Shown: one piece after another, positions 13,169 through 26,490 of the stretch
How the letters are laid out: each line of letters begins with the position of its first letter
Position numbering within the stretch: position 1 is the first letter of the stretch
Source: Paragordius varius
Lineage: Eukaryota; Nematomorpha
NCBI GenBank assembly: GCA_964247055.1
Contig: OZ176055.1
Span: 1,488,001 to 1,552,000 of the forward strand
DNA: 64,000 bases
Direction: 5' to 3'
Notes under the pieces: model-generated
What the model was told of the DNA's origin: nothing
The model's input: the letters and a program-made list of their open reading frames with translations, nothing else
The model's database searches: none
Program-made: the position numbers and the translations under genes

Positions 13169-15102
13169 GACTAAAATGAGTGTGTTGTATCCAAGTGTTA
13201 ATATATCTTTTTGCTAAATTTTACTATCTAAGTTATCTACTCTAAGACCTAACCAAAATATATTGTCCATTATTGTAAGAAACGGGTAACAATTAAACGC
13301 TGTAAAGCCGAGCAATTCCGTTCTTTTATATAGATGGGGGGATGTTTTTTCTATACGAATATTTTTCAAGTAGTTTTGAATAATAATTTATTTGTTAGCA
13401 CTATATTACTTTAAATTAGATTATATTTTTTAATAATCTGCGCAAACATATATTTGGAGAATGGATTGCATTGAGCTACACATATCATTAATAATATAAA
13501 TTTGATAGAATTGACCTTTTATCATTTTGTTTCGGGCGTTAAGCCGCTAATTTCAGTCAAAACGTTGCAAACATTAATGCATAAATTTTTTGAATTTTTT
13601 AGTGTTTTGAGAAATACTAAAATTAATGCTATTTTAGTGACTATTCCAGGATCCGAAATAGAAAATACCTGCTATATTTTCCGATGAGAATATATTAAAA
13701 TATTATTTAAATTATAGATTCTTACCACCTTTATATTTATACATAATCGGTTTTTACTTTTGAAGTTGTATTTGCGTCCGAATTCAATATAACCCCCAAT
13801 TTCAAATTCGAACATAAATAACGAATGATACTGGCCCAAATAAATATGCAATATATAACTTTTAGGTAAAATTAGAATCCTAAAAAATCCTCATGTCAGA
13901 CCTTTGATGCTAAATATTTTTTTTAAAATAAATATTGGAAAATTTATATATATATATATATATATATATTTACACATAAAATAATAAATGGCGGTAATGC
14001 CTATTATGTGATTAAGATGAGTCGTTTAAATTTTTAGAGCAATAAGTGGGAATTTTTTTACATATTATGTAAATAATATAAATAAATGTTTTATAATTAT
14101 ATTAGCGGGAGAACTAAAAACCATAATATAAAAAGTTAGGTTAACCACTAATAAAAACTGCAAACTTCCTATAAAATGTTTGTAAAAACCTATTCTATGT
14201 ATTTTTTATTTAGATATGGCCTTGTTATTACTCTATTTGAGACATGTAGATCATACTATTTCAATAATCTCCTAATAAACAATATTATCGCATACGGGCC
14301 TCGAGGTTTATTTTGGATATGAATAACAATGCTCGCAAAAATATAACATAGATTATTTAAAATTTTTAAATCATACTTTAATTGGTTGAAAAAATAAAAT
14401 AACGTTGTAATTTCAAAACTAAATTCTGATAGTAATATACCTAGCGGGTGAAACCAAAATTATGCAACGTTATCACAATTGGGTTTATAATATCACTCCA
14501 TATATTAGACATTTTCCAATCCAAGTTTCAATCTTTATGATGACCAAACTTTATCCCAAATAATTTTATGCATTCTCTGCTCAAATTATCTCTTTATAAT
14601 TCAAAAAAAACGCCTAAAATCCTGGCATAACACCGGCCATAATTAAATGTTATATTTTTTCATATCCTAAGTTTAAGGACTAATATTTTTTGATTAATAC
14701 TTTTAACTAGAATGTATATCACCAGAGGGCATTTCTATGGGCTAAAAGACATAAATTTTAAATATAATTAAAATTTTCCAGGAAATTTTTAAGTAGCGTA
14801 TGTCTCAATTAAACTTTTCATTTAACCAAGGATGTCCAAAACAAATTGAGTTTTTAACTTAAAAAATTCGGCAGAATGCATTTTATGGGCATTAATAAAT
14901 TTTTTATTAGATAAGACAGTAAATTAAAAACTCAATATCACTCCTATATATTTTAACAGAATTCGCTAATTCGTTGTCTTTAAAAAAACTATTTCAGATA
15001 ATATATATAAAAAATATCAATTTCATTAGATTTTTAAACACATTTCTGCAAATCATGAAATATCATATTTATAAGGAATTGTTCATTTTTTCGTGGGTCG
15101 AT
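13169..15102. other. AT-rich noncoding stretch
   Basis: Only short open frames without family signatures and a (TA)n tract at about 13945-13970. I see nothing else I can support. Confidence 0.6.
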
Positions 15103-15129
15103 GGAAGGGCCGCGTGTTGAATACTGCTG
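15103..15129 (-). mobile_element. hAT-type terminal inverted repeat (solo end)
   Basis: Read on the minus strand this is CAGCAGTATTCAACACGCGG followed by CCCTTCC. It closely resembles the left terminus of the hAT element at 49900 (CAGTGGTATTCAAACCGCGG then CCCTAAG). It is probably the right end of a decayed or nonautonomous relative. A matching left end was not found nearby. Confidence 0.5.
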
Positions 15130-16744
15130 ATCTAAACATTTGATAATCAGCTAATTATAGTCAAGATAAATGATTAACTATCGACACTGTATAATCACGT
15201 TTATCACAAAAGTTTGCATCTATTCATGCACCAAAATATTTTACATCCAAATTGTTGTTTTTTTGGTGCTACTTAAGGGCAATTTAAGATCAGGATGTTT
15301 CTGTATTTTTTATTGCTTAATTACAAAAAAATTAACTCTAATAACCGTAGAATAAAGTAATAGGTTAATTTTTAGAAAATTAAAAAGTAATGGCAAATAG
15401 TTTGATACGAATTTTTCTATAAAACCTGAATGCTATTCAAATTTTTAGCTTATAAAAACATATATTTTAAATTGAACCTCCTATTATAGTTATTTTAAAA
15501 TAATATCGATTTCTCGGTTAGCAAATTACCCCAAATAGAATCGGCGACAAAGATGTTGGATAATAAGGTTGAGTCTAAAATATAAGTAATAATAAAGATA
15601 TATTATGATAGATATGTATTTATCAAATGGGGTACCACTGCTAGTCAATAAAAATATTATTTGGTGTACAAAATTTATTTCAAATCATTTCAAAGCAAAA
15701 TGATATCCTTGCCAATGTGATTTTTTTGATTTCAATAAAAGAATTTTATCTAAATGCATGAGTTATAATTTTAGGAATTGGTCATATTTTTATCAATTTT
15801 TGACATAATATAACTATCAAACCGAATGCAACTCAACGAATAGTATATTTGAGCCAAAAATTAACATAATGATGGATTGCATTCAAAGTTACATAAACAT
15901 TACCAAGAACAGTATAAGCTTCTTACCCTTTAATTAGAATCCCGTTTTTGGCAAAAGAATGAGAAATCAAATATTCTGCTAATCATTACAAATTGTGTAA
16001 TAAATCCTAATAAAAATATATATTAAGAAAATGTATCAAAATTATATTTATGCTTTTAATTTTGGCCCTTACGAGTTTTATACTTTTGTGGTAACTGCTC
16101 CATAACAAAAAAATGGTAATAAACAAACTTTGGTTTATGAACACGTCAAAAATAAAAAAAGGCGAAAGGGACGAGTAACAATCGAATTTTTAATTAACTG
16201 CTATATTTTGACATCAAAAAACGTTTCAAAAAAATGGATATTTAGTGTAAATTTACACGGGGAAACGAATTTAAGATTTTTGAATCAATGTGAAATATCA
16301 ACATTTCAGGATATTAAAAACACTTGAGCTCTTTCAATTTTAGAACTAGTTAAATCATATATAATAGGGTGTTTACAGTGATATTAAAAACTTTTAAAAC
16401 AGATGTTTATTTAACGAGATTAAGCTTTGGGATAAAGAACTACCCCTAAAATGTAGAAGCGTAGTTTAATTCATAAGTAATTTAGCAAATTTAAATAATA
16501 TCTAAAATACAATTCATCCTCAATATTAATTTAAAAAGAATTCCTTCAATATATTTCTCTTTTTCTACCTTATATAATTTCTATCGTATCATAAAATTTT
16601 GATATAGATTGCTATATATACATTTTATGGCCCTTTCATTTTTCACTTCTGTTCTACGTGACATATTGGGTATTTTATATCCTACACTATATCCACAAAA
16701 AATAACATGTTGAAATATATATATTCTGATAGAAAAATGATTCA
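15130..16744. other. AT-rich noncoding stretch
   Basis: No coding exon recognised. A segment near 16062-16105 (GGCCCTTACGAGTTTTATAC and onward to CTGCTCCATAA) resembles part of the dispersed repeat described at 16745-17480 and 41385-42080. Confidence 0.5.
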
Positions 16745-17480
16745 GGATTATAATGGTGCTTTTGGTTTAGGAACGAGAGATATACGAAATTAATTTACTA
16801 TTTTAATAGGTGCTCCATATTAAAATATCAAAAATTTGAGCTTATTTTTTGTAATAAAATTGATGAAAGCTTAAATGCTTCCTTTCTAAAATATCATGAA
16901 AACATATCATAAACTACGTATAAAAAGCAAAAAGAAATTTTCAGAAATATTATAATTTTTAGATGTGGGCTCTAAAAGCCCCAAATTTTTTGCTCTTCAA
17001 AAGTGTTCTACTTCATTTAAAATAAGCGCAAAATGAAGAGATCGTGTTTAATAGTCATAATATGCTAAAACATTAAAAAATATTTTTTAGCAAAATTTCG
17101 GAGCGTACTTCATACTATTTGGATGCGAAACGGATAAAGCTTCTAGATATTATAAAAAACACTTTTTCTCTATGATTCGATGATAGTAGATTATCTATTT
17201 CCTCAATATTTTGATTAAAATATTCGTTCGTCTTCAAGATTATGTTAAAAGGGTTTTTATAATGTCTTAAGGCGTTTTTATCCCATATCCATCATGCACT
17301 ATTCAGAAAAATATTACTAAATAATTTGTAAAAAGAGTTCATTTTCTAAAAGATTTTTGATGTGAAAATTTAGCATATCAAAAATTTTATCGCGCAATCT
17401 CGACTTTTATGCGTTTATTTTAAAATATTTAGCCCATTTTAGACGAACAAAAAAAATTTAGGACGGAGCCTACAAAAAAT
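16745..17480 (+). repeat. Dispersed repeat, diverged and inverted relative of 41385-42080
   Basis: The stretch starting ATGGTGCTTTTGGTTTAGG (16752) matches the reverse complement of 42056-42038, and the block around TTTTTAGATGTGGGCTCTAA (about 16958) matches the reverse complement of sequence near 41815-41850. Shared order in inverted orientation over several hundred bases shows a common repeat family. No terminal repeats or intact coding region are visible, so its class is unknown. Confidence 0.5.
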
Positions 17481-17610
17481 ATCTTAATTCTTTTGCTTTT
17501 TATAGGTAATGATAAATTATGGTGATATGTGTTCGTTTGGTCATTTTTAGATTTGTGTATTTACTCCAAAAGTGTGTAAATAATTTTCTTATATTCGTAA
17601 AGTCATCAAA

Positions 17611-18385
17611 TTGTTGTTGTTGCTAAGGTCGATTCCGACTAACTGCAACATTGAAAATTTAGCTTCTCCATTCATTGCGAATACCGGATCTGGTGTTTAG
17701 TTTGGATAACGATTGGTTGGTTTCTTTGAGGATGTTATCCATCTAACGAGTTCGTCTTCTAACTCTTTTACGAGCACCACTAACTTTTCCCAGCATCAGT
17801 GGTTTTTCAAGTGATGGCTCTCATAATGTGCCCGAAAAAGGAGAGTTTTTGTCGTATTAAGCTGCCTAGAAGTGACATTTCTGGGTTAATTTTATTTAAA
17901 ATAGTGGTGTTTGTTTTGTCTGTCTATTTTATTTGAAAAAGTTTTCTCCAATCCCATAATTCGAAAGAATTTATTTAACGTTCGTCATATTTTTTCAGTG
18001 TCCAGCTTTCCCATACATGAATGTGGAAAAAACTGTAGCCTTGATTAATCTGATTTTGGTTTTTAATTAAATGTCATGCGACATCCAAATCTTGTTATAT
18101 TTAAAAGTGACTGCTTTAGCAATAGCAATTCTTCGCTTTATTTTTGGCGTAGAGTTGTTCTCACTGTTAATAATGCTACCTAAGTATGTGTAACTGCTTA
18201 CTGTTTCGATCTGGTTGCCGTTAAAGATTATTGGATTAGTTTAAGCCGGGTTTATTTGCATGACTTTTGTTTTTAAAAAATTGATATTTGATCCAAATTT
18301 ATTGCATTCAGTTGTAAACACTTGCAAGGCTTGCGATAATGTGTCTACACTGTCTGCGAAACTCACCATGATAATCTTGTTATAT
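17611..18385 (-). mobile_element. LINE (non-LTR retrotransposon) 3' fragment
   Basis: The minus strand encodes, across broken frames, the end of a LINE reverse transcriptase and its C-terminal tail: a segment like FADSVDTLSQALQVFTTECN with KTKVM, then SSYTYLGSIINSENN, IKRRIAIAKAVTF and IWMSHDI, ending in a GHIIRS-type tail and a (CAA)n 3' end at 17611-17622. The last part is closely similar to the plus-strand fragment at 53982-54576, so both belong to one family. Frames are interrupted several times and the 5' two thirds are missing. RTE/CR1-like by general pattern; the clade is not certain. Confidence 0.8.
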
Positions 18386-19215
18386 TTTCCTATCAGAAAA
18401 TATATATTTCATCAGGTCCTTTTACTCCCCGATTTTGGATGCAGTGCTAGCGTTCAATCTTGATACATTGTTATGCTGTATTATAGAAACTTTATATTAT
18501 TTACAGTTTTGTAAATTCAGGACGGGGCAGCCTCAATATCTACACTGCTAATTTATTAAATCAATAAATATAAATTGATGGTCAAATGCAACATGATTAC
18601 CAAAGTGTATTTACATTTTCTAATCATAATTACTATTTGCCTAGTGTAACAATTTTAAAAAGTTGGATAAAAATTAACAATGAGAACTACGTGGATTTTT
18701 TTTACAATATCACATTTATTTAAAAAATAAAAGCCTAGAAAAGCTATTTCTAAATTCGGCCTATTACCCTAAATGCTTTTCAGATTTAAATTTTTAAGCT
18801 TTTAGGGATATAGAACTCCAAAGTCTTAAAGCGTTTATAACATTAAAAGCTTAATACATACAAAACCGATTTCAAATTTTTGGCAGCAAGATAAAATAGT
18901 TTTTTCAGATGTTACTTTGCACCAAAATAAATTATATTTTAAGGCTTTATAGTGGACAATATAAAATCGTTATTATAAAAAAATACTTAGGCAATCAAAC
19001 ATTTAAAATTTTTTTCTATTAATACTATACATAATATTATAACCACTCTATTACGCTTAAAATAATATTATATATAAATTAAAGTATAATTATATACTAT
19101 TAATATTAAATTAATATTTTACTTGGTAATACCTCTGATATAATAAATGAAATTTAAATAATTATTCCAAACGCATATGTATTGACATCAGTTTTTTCAT
19201 ACATTAGGATGATTC
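18386..19215. other. AT-rich stretch upstream of the bZIP gene
   Basis: No exon or repeat recognised. The promoter of the bZIP gene is expected here, but I see no distinctive element. Confidence 0.5.
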
Positions 19216-19755
19216 ATGCTCATGAAAGTTAAGGACGAAAGCGATAATGTAAAATCAGTCCTGTAATGTTTAGTTAACATTGGATGAACTGGAAAGGCGT
19301 TTGGTAAGGAGGGAACGAAACAAAATTGCAGCGGCCAAATGTAGACAGCGTCGTTTAGATCGCATCTCCTATTTAACCCAAGTATATTATTTGACTAAAT
19401 TTAGAAAACCGATCAAATGAAAAGTATTCAAGACTCTTTGATGATAAAACTCAAACAAATTGAAGAAGTTGAAAAAAAGTACGAAGATATTTTGCAAAAT
19501 CACCAATGTACATTAAAAAAGGCATTTGATAAAACGACAGAAACTAATCCTAAAGCAATTCATAAAAATTTTTCTTTGGAACTACCCGAATTAAAAACAC
19601 CTACTGAATATATGTTCAATGATATAAACACTCCTACATTGTTTTCTAATGATAATTTTCATACCGGATTAACGCCTGTTTCAAATTATACTTTAGCTGT
19701 GACATCGGCGGTGACGACCAATGTTGGTGATGTTCCTAATCTAGTCAATTTATAA
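19216..19755 (+). CDS. fos: Fos/ATF3-type bZIP transcription factor with two ultra-short introns
   Basis: Nuclear bZIP protein, expected to dimerise (typically with Jun) and bind AP-1/CRE-like sites. Three exons: 19216-19248, 19274-19381 and 19405-19755. The joined frame gives 163 residues. The basic region VRRERNKIAAAKCRQRR is diagnostic for the Fos/ATF3/JDP group. It is followed by heptads with L, M, L, I and Y at the leucine positions, aligning without gaps to the Fos zipper, then a histidine after the zipper (ILQNHQ) as in Fos and ATF3. The introns are 25 nt (19249-19273) and 23 nt (19382-19404). Both are GT-AG, and the second contains a CTAAAT branch-like motif. Without their removal the frame breaks. 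The 36-codon middle exon matches the 108-bp exon 3 I recall for vertebrate FOS. An in-frame TGA six bases upstream supports the start. ATF3/JDP2 is the alternative family assignment. Confidence 0.88.
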
Positions 19756-19800
19756 TATTTTTTTTAATATTATATGCATACATATAAATATAGGATTTTC

Positions 19801-19806
19801 AATAAA
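19801..19806 (+). promoter_or_regulatory. Polyadenylation signal of the bZIP gene
   Basis: AATAAA 46 bases after the stop codon at 19753-19755, at a plausible distance for 3' end formation. Confidence 0.55.
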
Positions 19807-22312
19807 ATTGTTAATTGTTTATAATTATATTTATTTGATGAAAAGGCAAATTTTGACTCCCATTTCGGAAAATTTATTTACTGCATTGAAACAAATGGAC
19901 CGCCCAACAAGGTTTTGCACCAGCCCATTTTTTTGCGTTTTCTGTTATCTAATGGCATGAAAAAGCCAAAACAAATGAGGCCGCCAATAGGATTTAATTT
20001 AATTTTTAATTTTGTATTTAATTTTAAAAAAGAATTATTCCTCGCGTACATATATTTAAATAAGCAAGTCGATACAAGTGGTATTCCAAAGCTAGATTTT
20101 CATTTAACTTATAAAAATGCCGTCGATCTTTATATTAAATAAATTGCCCAAAATCGCTGCTCAAGGTTTGCTATTTCTTTGCACGAGAATACGTCTTATC
20201 GAGCTAGCTTCTTATTCGACATTATACAATAAATAAATATCATTTATTGATTATATTAATTAAAAATTCTATGTATTAAATAAAAGAGAATACGAAACTT
20301 TAAGAACATAGAATTAAAATAAATTGCTAAGAGCCAAAGAATTTTAAAAATAAAAAATATTAAAAATCTAAAAGATCTTATGCATGGTGTGATGTTATAG
20401 ATACGGGCGGCTTGCACAAGCTTTGCAATAATCCCTTAAGCAATTCTATAATTATGCCAGATATGGAAAAAATGAGTGATCGTAGAGGACGGTAGGAGAG
20501 ACCTGCAGATATTATATTATAACGTAGTCTTCAGCAAAATCCAGGGAAATCGTCATGTCAAATTAACCAATTCACACAACAGATTTAAAAAATATGACCC
20601 TTTAATTCTGATAAGAAGATTAAGTTCAATTGGTCATATTGTAATTATTAAAATTATGTTAGGATATCTATCATCCAGGTAAAAAAAGTGGCTGCCCAAC
20701 ATCCATCTGAATTCTACATCCAATCATTTTCAAAATAAATAATATCCAGCAGCTATATAACAGGATTGTTATTAAGAATTAACCGAAGAGAAAAACCCTA
20801 ATAAGTACTTGGAAAGCTAACAAAATAAAAATAGCTTATCTGAAAGCGAAGGTTTAAACCACAAAATGCCTCTTAGTTTTTTTATTATATGTGTTTAAAA
20901 TTAGTTTAAAAAAACACCAAATTATAAAGTTTATACCTGAAGTATTATTTTCTCCCTGATATTTTAATAACATATTATATTCAAAAGATAGAGTTTAAAA
21001 CGCTTTATCTAATAATACCAATTTTATATATAATATTAATTATAAATTTAATTTTCTGTCTATCTTTTGTTTTTGAAAAACCTGTGATATCTCATATTTC
21101 TGATTGGGGGGATCTAAATTTTTTTAGATTGGTTTTAGAACACTAAAATCAATCAAAATTCAAAAATTTAGGTGGTGGTGCTCGAAAAAGTCAGAATTTG
21201 TCGACTAGTGTTATGGAAAAATAATTTATTTAAAAATTTTATTATATTTCAAAAATATTTAGTCCTAATGTTAGATTTTATCTAAAATTTGCAATTATAT
21301 ATATTAACATTATATTTATCTTTTCAATTTTTATATATATTTTTATGTATATGCCAGTTCAGAATATTTAGGAGAAAATATAATATTACAAGTTATTTGA
21401 AATATGATCAAACAATTATATATATAGTTTTAGTTTTGTAACTTTTAAAGTCTAAAATTATAGCACTTAAATTCATTCGAACAAACCGTTGATTATAGAA
21501 TTTATAGTTAACCAATATTTGCTTCATTAATTTTTTAAATATTTCTATTTGCCATTTTTTTATTCCCAAAGAGTTTTGGCGGCTGAAAGTCAGCCATTTT
21601 TGAATATTTTGTAGAATTAGCTTTGAAGGGCAGAGAATGCTTATTTTTATATTTAACACAAGATTTTAGTTTATGTTAAAAATGGTTCTGGGCTAGAAAA
21701 CTTCTTAAAAAGGCAGGAAATGTTAATGAGACAAGACAAGAGCATGTTAAAGAAGTTACAGGTCGGTATACATGCCCCTTGAAATTTGAATTAAGATATT
21801 TCAAAATTATCCCTACCCTAATTTTAGTCATTTTTTAGGAGTACCAACTACCCATTTATACATTTGCGCTCGAACTGGTTCCAATGGCCACTATATAAGA
21901 TAAAAACTTGCATCCCCCAACTTTACGGAAACCATAGTTCCCTCAATGTGGGTTTTTTTAAGTTTTAAGGGTTTGCTGTGGAAACCAATCTTATCATTTT
22001 GCTTTTGTTTCGCCTATACCCATCCACACGGGTTTGTGCCTTATAGTATATCATTACGTACAATTTCTCATATATTATTAGCCTTATTTGGGAAGCCGCT
22101 TGTGACATCTAGCTAATTACAAGCGGCCTTAAACACCCCGCCAAAACTTTAGCACTGCTTGTGATATTCATTCTTAATCTTAGTAGCCAATGTAATATTG
22201 TCGCGTTTCGATGTTCTTTAAGCCTTTTATTTATTTAAGTTCTTTGAAGCTATATCAATCATTTACACTGAACATTTTTATTTCTGGTAAGTTTTGCTCT
22301 GTACCTCTGATA
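19807..22312. other. Intergenic stretch between bZIP gene and gypsy fossil
   Basis: There are short open frames at 19915-20142 and 20476-20682. The latter has a faint resemblance to a LINE C-terminal tail (LSSIGHIV), too weak to name. Nothing else recognised. Confidence 0.5.
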
Positions 22313-22585
22313 TGTAGTTGATATGACACAACATTGCATTCATCTTACATCATATTATTATTATTATTATATCAAACGCTTTTAGCTTTTATGTTAGTGC
22401 GTCAATATTCGTGGAATTATATAAATATTCGTATAAAACACATATTCTTACATTTGTGACGCACATTCTTTATAAATTATAATTAATAAAATGCATGTAT
22501 GTGTTGGTAAAAAGAATAAATATTACAACAATTTTAATAAATACACATTATCTTAATTTTACGTTTTCCGTTATACTATTTAATA
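22313..22585 (+). repeat. Left LTR of old gypsy fossil
   Basis: Begins TGTAGTTGATATG and ends CTATTTAATA. Matches 26209-26490 along its whole length with scattered differences. Confidence 0.88.
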
Positions 22586-25500
22586 TTTGGCGACGAGATG
22601 AAGAAAATTTCGATTTAAGAATACGATGACACTTATGATTTTGCCACCTACTTGAGATATGTCAAAAGGGTTATGATATCCAAAAATGTTAAACTAATGA
22701 AGATAATATCAAGATAATACTGTTTTTGGCATGAGCTGGTCTTAAAACAATAATAAGATCGAAACAATAATATTTCCAGAATCTGATACTCCTTCGTCCA
22801 TAATTCATGACATTGGTCTTAACCTTTTCTCACCCGCCAACTATGTCTTCGCTGAAAGGTTTAAGTTTGCTCGTTTACGGAGAAATGTTGGAGAAACTTT
22901 CACGGAATTTTTGCAAAGAGTCAAGAGTGTGTCGTAAAAGGCTGAATTTTAAACAGAGGTGCAGGAGAGAGTTAGAGACAGATTTGTGGCTGGATTAAAA
23001 TTGCAATCATTGGAAGTGGGTGTATATTCCCGATTTCCTGATGCGAAGTGTGATGGGAAGGCGGTGTCATTAACCACCATTTTCGACATGGCCTTGGCTC
23101 ATTGCAAGGGCCGATATTGCCTCCCATGTGTCGTCAAGCAGTATCCTCAAAATTCAAAAGAATCGGTCGAATGATAATAATAATAATTATAATAGTAATA
23201 TTATGGAATATAAAAAAATGATGGCAATAATAATAAATGGAAGCGGAGATGTGGCAAATGTGGTAAATCTCATATACCAAAACGATGTCCCGCATTCGGA
23301 AAAATATGCCACAATCGTATTAAAAATCATTTTCAGGCAATGTGTCGCCATAATAAACGTTATAGTGATAATATAAACGCTAATTATAATAAATGGGGCA
23401 CACAATCTAACATTTGCGCTACGATTAATGGCCAAGCTGTCAGTATGGTTTTTGATACTGGAGCTGCTGCTTCTCTGATTAATAAAATGTCTGGAAGACG
23501 ATGGGATCACCTTTACTAGAAACAAAATCAAATTCCTGGGAAAAACAGCTGTCAGTGTAACAATGGGAAATATTACTAACGGAAGAAGAGCTATCTCTGA
23601 TATTTGGGCTGCCTTGGATCATTGGTTGTGGTATGACCTTACCGGATAACGTAGAAGTTGACCAAATAACATCTAATAAGAATGATGATCATAATGATGT
23701 ATTCAACCCGTTTCCAAAAATCTTTAACGGGGAGTTGGGCTGTTACAACCTGTTAAATTGTATGTTTCAGGTGTGATACTAAAAGTCTGCGCTGCACGGC
23801 GAATTCCATTGGCATTACATAGAGTAGAGATGGAAGTGCAGAGACTGATGGACCTAGGGATAGTGAGTCCCGCTGATCCTACACAACACCATGTGGAGTG
23901 GGCGACTCCCACAATTAACGTCGTAAAAACTAATGGGAAAATTAGGGTGTGCGCTGATTTCCGGGTAACAATCAATTCTTTGATGGAGAACATATTTTAG
24001 ATTATCCCGACATTTGACACAATCGCGTTTAAATGTGCGGGATCCACATGGTTCTCGTCCATTGATTTAAAGGATGTTTACATTCAAATGGTTAATTACT
24101 ACCCCGATGGGATATTATTATTTAATTGTCTACCATTTGGATTGAAGGTTTCCCCCGTACTTTTCCAAAGAATAATGGATAAGGTATATAAGATTGTAGG
24201 GTCACAATGGCGTTCCTCGACGATGTATTGATTGTTGATAATACAAAAGATGAACATGATAGAATTAACGAGACCCTAGCAAGGTTGCAAAAATTCGGTT
24301 TTACTTAGGAAGGATAAACTGAAACTTTTTATCAGAACAATATTATATTCCTGGGTTTTGAGCCATCAAAACAAGGAATTCGTCCTGTACAAGATAAAAT
24401 TAACGCCATTACGAAATGTGCGACACCTACCAATAAAACTGAGTTAAGATTGTTTTTGGGATTGCTCAATTTCTATGAACGCTTTATTCCTGTCTTACAT
24501 GTCAAAGTTAGCAATCTACATGCACTAACAGAATCCAAAAATGAATAGAGATGGTCACAAGAACATCAAAAGGAATTTAAGCGGGCAAAAAACTTAATAT
24601 CAAGAGAATCTTTAATTGCCACTTATAATAAATAATAAAGCAATAATACAATTGGATGCGTCTACAAAAGACTTCGGAGCTGTACTTCTGCAAATGGAGA
24701 ATGAGAGAATCCTACCAATTGCATTCACGTCAAGAAAATGCCAGAATGCAGAAAAAAATTATTCTGTGATTGAATTGGAAATTAGGGCTTTGCTATTTGG
24801 GTTAAAAAAATTCCATTGTTATATATATGGCCAGAAATGTGAGGTCTGGTCAGATCATAAGCCGTTAGTTTATTTATTCGAAACGGAAGTGAAAAACTAT
24901 TAAAAACTGTAAATTGATAAAATGAATTTACAAGGCCGCCGCGTTTGATTTTGATATGAAATATATCGGGGGATCGACAAACATGGCCGATGTGTTTTCA
25001 AGACTTCCCGAAAAGAGTCAAGATACCATTAGCCAATGATGGTGAATATGTGGCTAAACAAATCCGACAAATCGCATTCGTGGTAGATTTAACCCAAATA
25101 AAAAAATTGTTTGGAGGATAAACCGTTTAAACGATTACGTATGGCACTTAAAAATAATGATTGGTTAACACCGGAATTATCCGCATTCAAAGCCGTGGGA
25201 TATCAAACAAGCTGATGATTTCTTATATGTTGGTGATCGGTTAATTATCCAAACAGCTGCGCGGAAACGAATTTTGGCTTATCATGTTGGACATCTGGGG
25301 ATCGTTGCTATGAAAAACACAGTGAGGTTGTTGGCGTTTTGGCCTGGAATAGATAAGGATATTGAAAAGTTAGCACACGACTGTCAGTGTTGTCAGAGGA
25401 ACAGGGCGAACATTGTTGAGAATACGGTATATAAAGGGAAAATGTAGGAATATAAGAAAGACTCCATGTGGGCATCGCGAGTCCCATGTGTGGTAAATAT

Positions 25501-26208
25501 TGGTTGGTTTTAATTGACGCGTTCTCGAGATAGGTGGAGGTGGAGATACTTAGCCGTATTACATCTGATGTGATTTTAAAACAATTGGAGAATTGGTTTG
25601 CCTCTTATGGTTTTCCAAGAATATTAGTATCCGATAATGCTACTTAATTAAAATCGTTCAATTTTCGAGAAAAGATGACAAACTGGAACATTAATCATGT
25701 GACGTCTGATTCCTATCACCCTAGGACGAATGGTTTGGTGCACAGAGTGATTTACACGTTGAAATCAAGATTTGCTGTACGATGGTGACTGGCATAAAGA
25801 ATCAAGAGACTTTAAATAATGTATTATTGGCCTATCGAAACTCGTGGCATAATGAAATAAATACGACTCCCACATCGTTGTTTTTGAAGAGGAACATAAA
25901 CACACCGTTGGATTGGTTGCAAGATTAAGAAGCGCCGAAAGAAAGTGCACCACCTAATACCGTTAAGAAAGTTTACAGCCTGACAACCAATTTTCATAAA
26001 TAATGAGATATCAAAAGGTTGGCGACCGGGAACGGTGGAAGCAAGAACGGGTCCATTGTCGTACAAAGTAAGTGATGAAGAAGGGAAACAGATGAGGAAA
26101 CATGAGGATCAACTGAGGTTATGGTAGACAGAGTGAGGCCCCCCAAGCTGTAACCAGATCGAGTCCGAAAACCTCCTAGGCGTTTTTTAGAGGAGGAAGA
26201 AAATGGTA

Positions 26209-26490
26209 TGTAGTTGATATGGCACAACATTGCATGATTCTCTTTTTATCTTACATCATATTATTATTATATTTATCGCTTTTGGCGTTTATATTCGTGC
26301 GTCATTATTTGTGGAAATATATAAATATTCGTAAAATAAAAGACATATTCTTACAATTGTGAGGCACATTCATGTTTAAATTATAACTAATAAAATTTAT
26401 GTATGTATTTGTAAAAAGTATAAATATTACAACAATTTTAATAAATGCACATAATCTTAATTTTACGTTATTCCGGTATACTATTTAATA
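26209..26490 (+). repeat. Right LTR of old gypsy fossil
   Basis: Begins TGTAGTTGATATGG directly after a purine-rich tract and ends CTATTTAATA. I did not find a clear target-site duplication around the pair. Confidence 0.88.

Larger units (their letters stand above)
22313..26490 (+). mobile_element. Ty3/gypsy LTR retrotransposon fossil (old, heavily broken)
   Basis: A full-length but decayed element. Two LTRs of about 273 and 282 bp flank an internal region with, in order, gag-like sequence (about 22.8-23.2 kb), protease-like sequence with a DTGA motif (about 23.45 kb), reverse transcriptase (about 23.75-24.45 kb), RNase H (about 24.6-24.9 kb) and integrase with zinc-finger and catalytic parts (about 25.2-26.1 kb). 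A purine-rich tract precedes the right LTR, and TGGCGACGAGATG follows the left LTR as a probable primer-binding region. It carries many breaks, on the order of a dozen or more. The LTRs differ by numerous substitutions and small indels, so the insertion is old. It belongs to the same broad gypsy group as 27603-32234. Confidence 0.9.

Noticed and set aside
20476-20682. Possible LINE C-terminal tail (LSSIGHIV)
   Set aside because: Only a few residues fit the pattern and no tail or poly-A-like end is present.
23187-23531. Minus-strand 114-codon frame with hydrophobic stretches
   Set aside because: Antisense shadow of gag and protease sequence in the old gypsy fossil.
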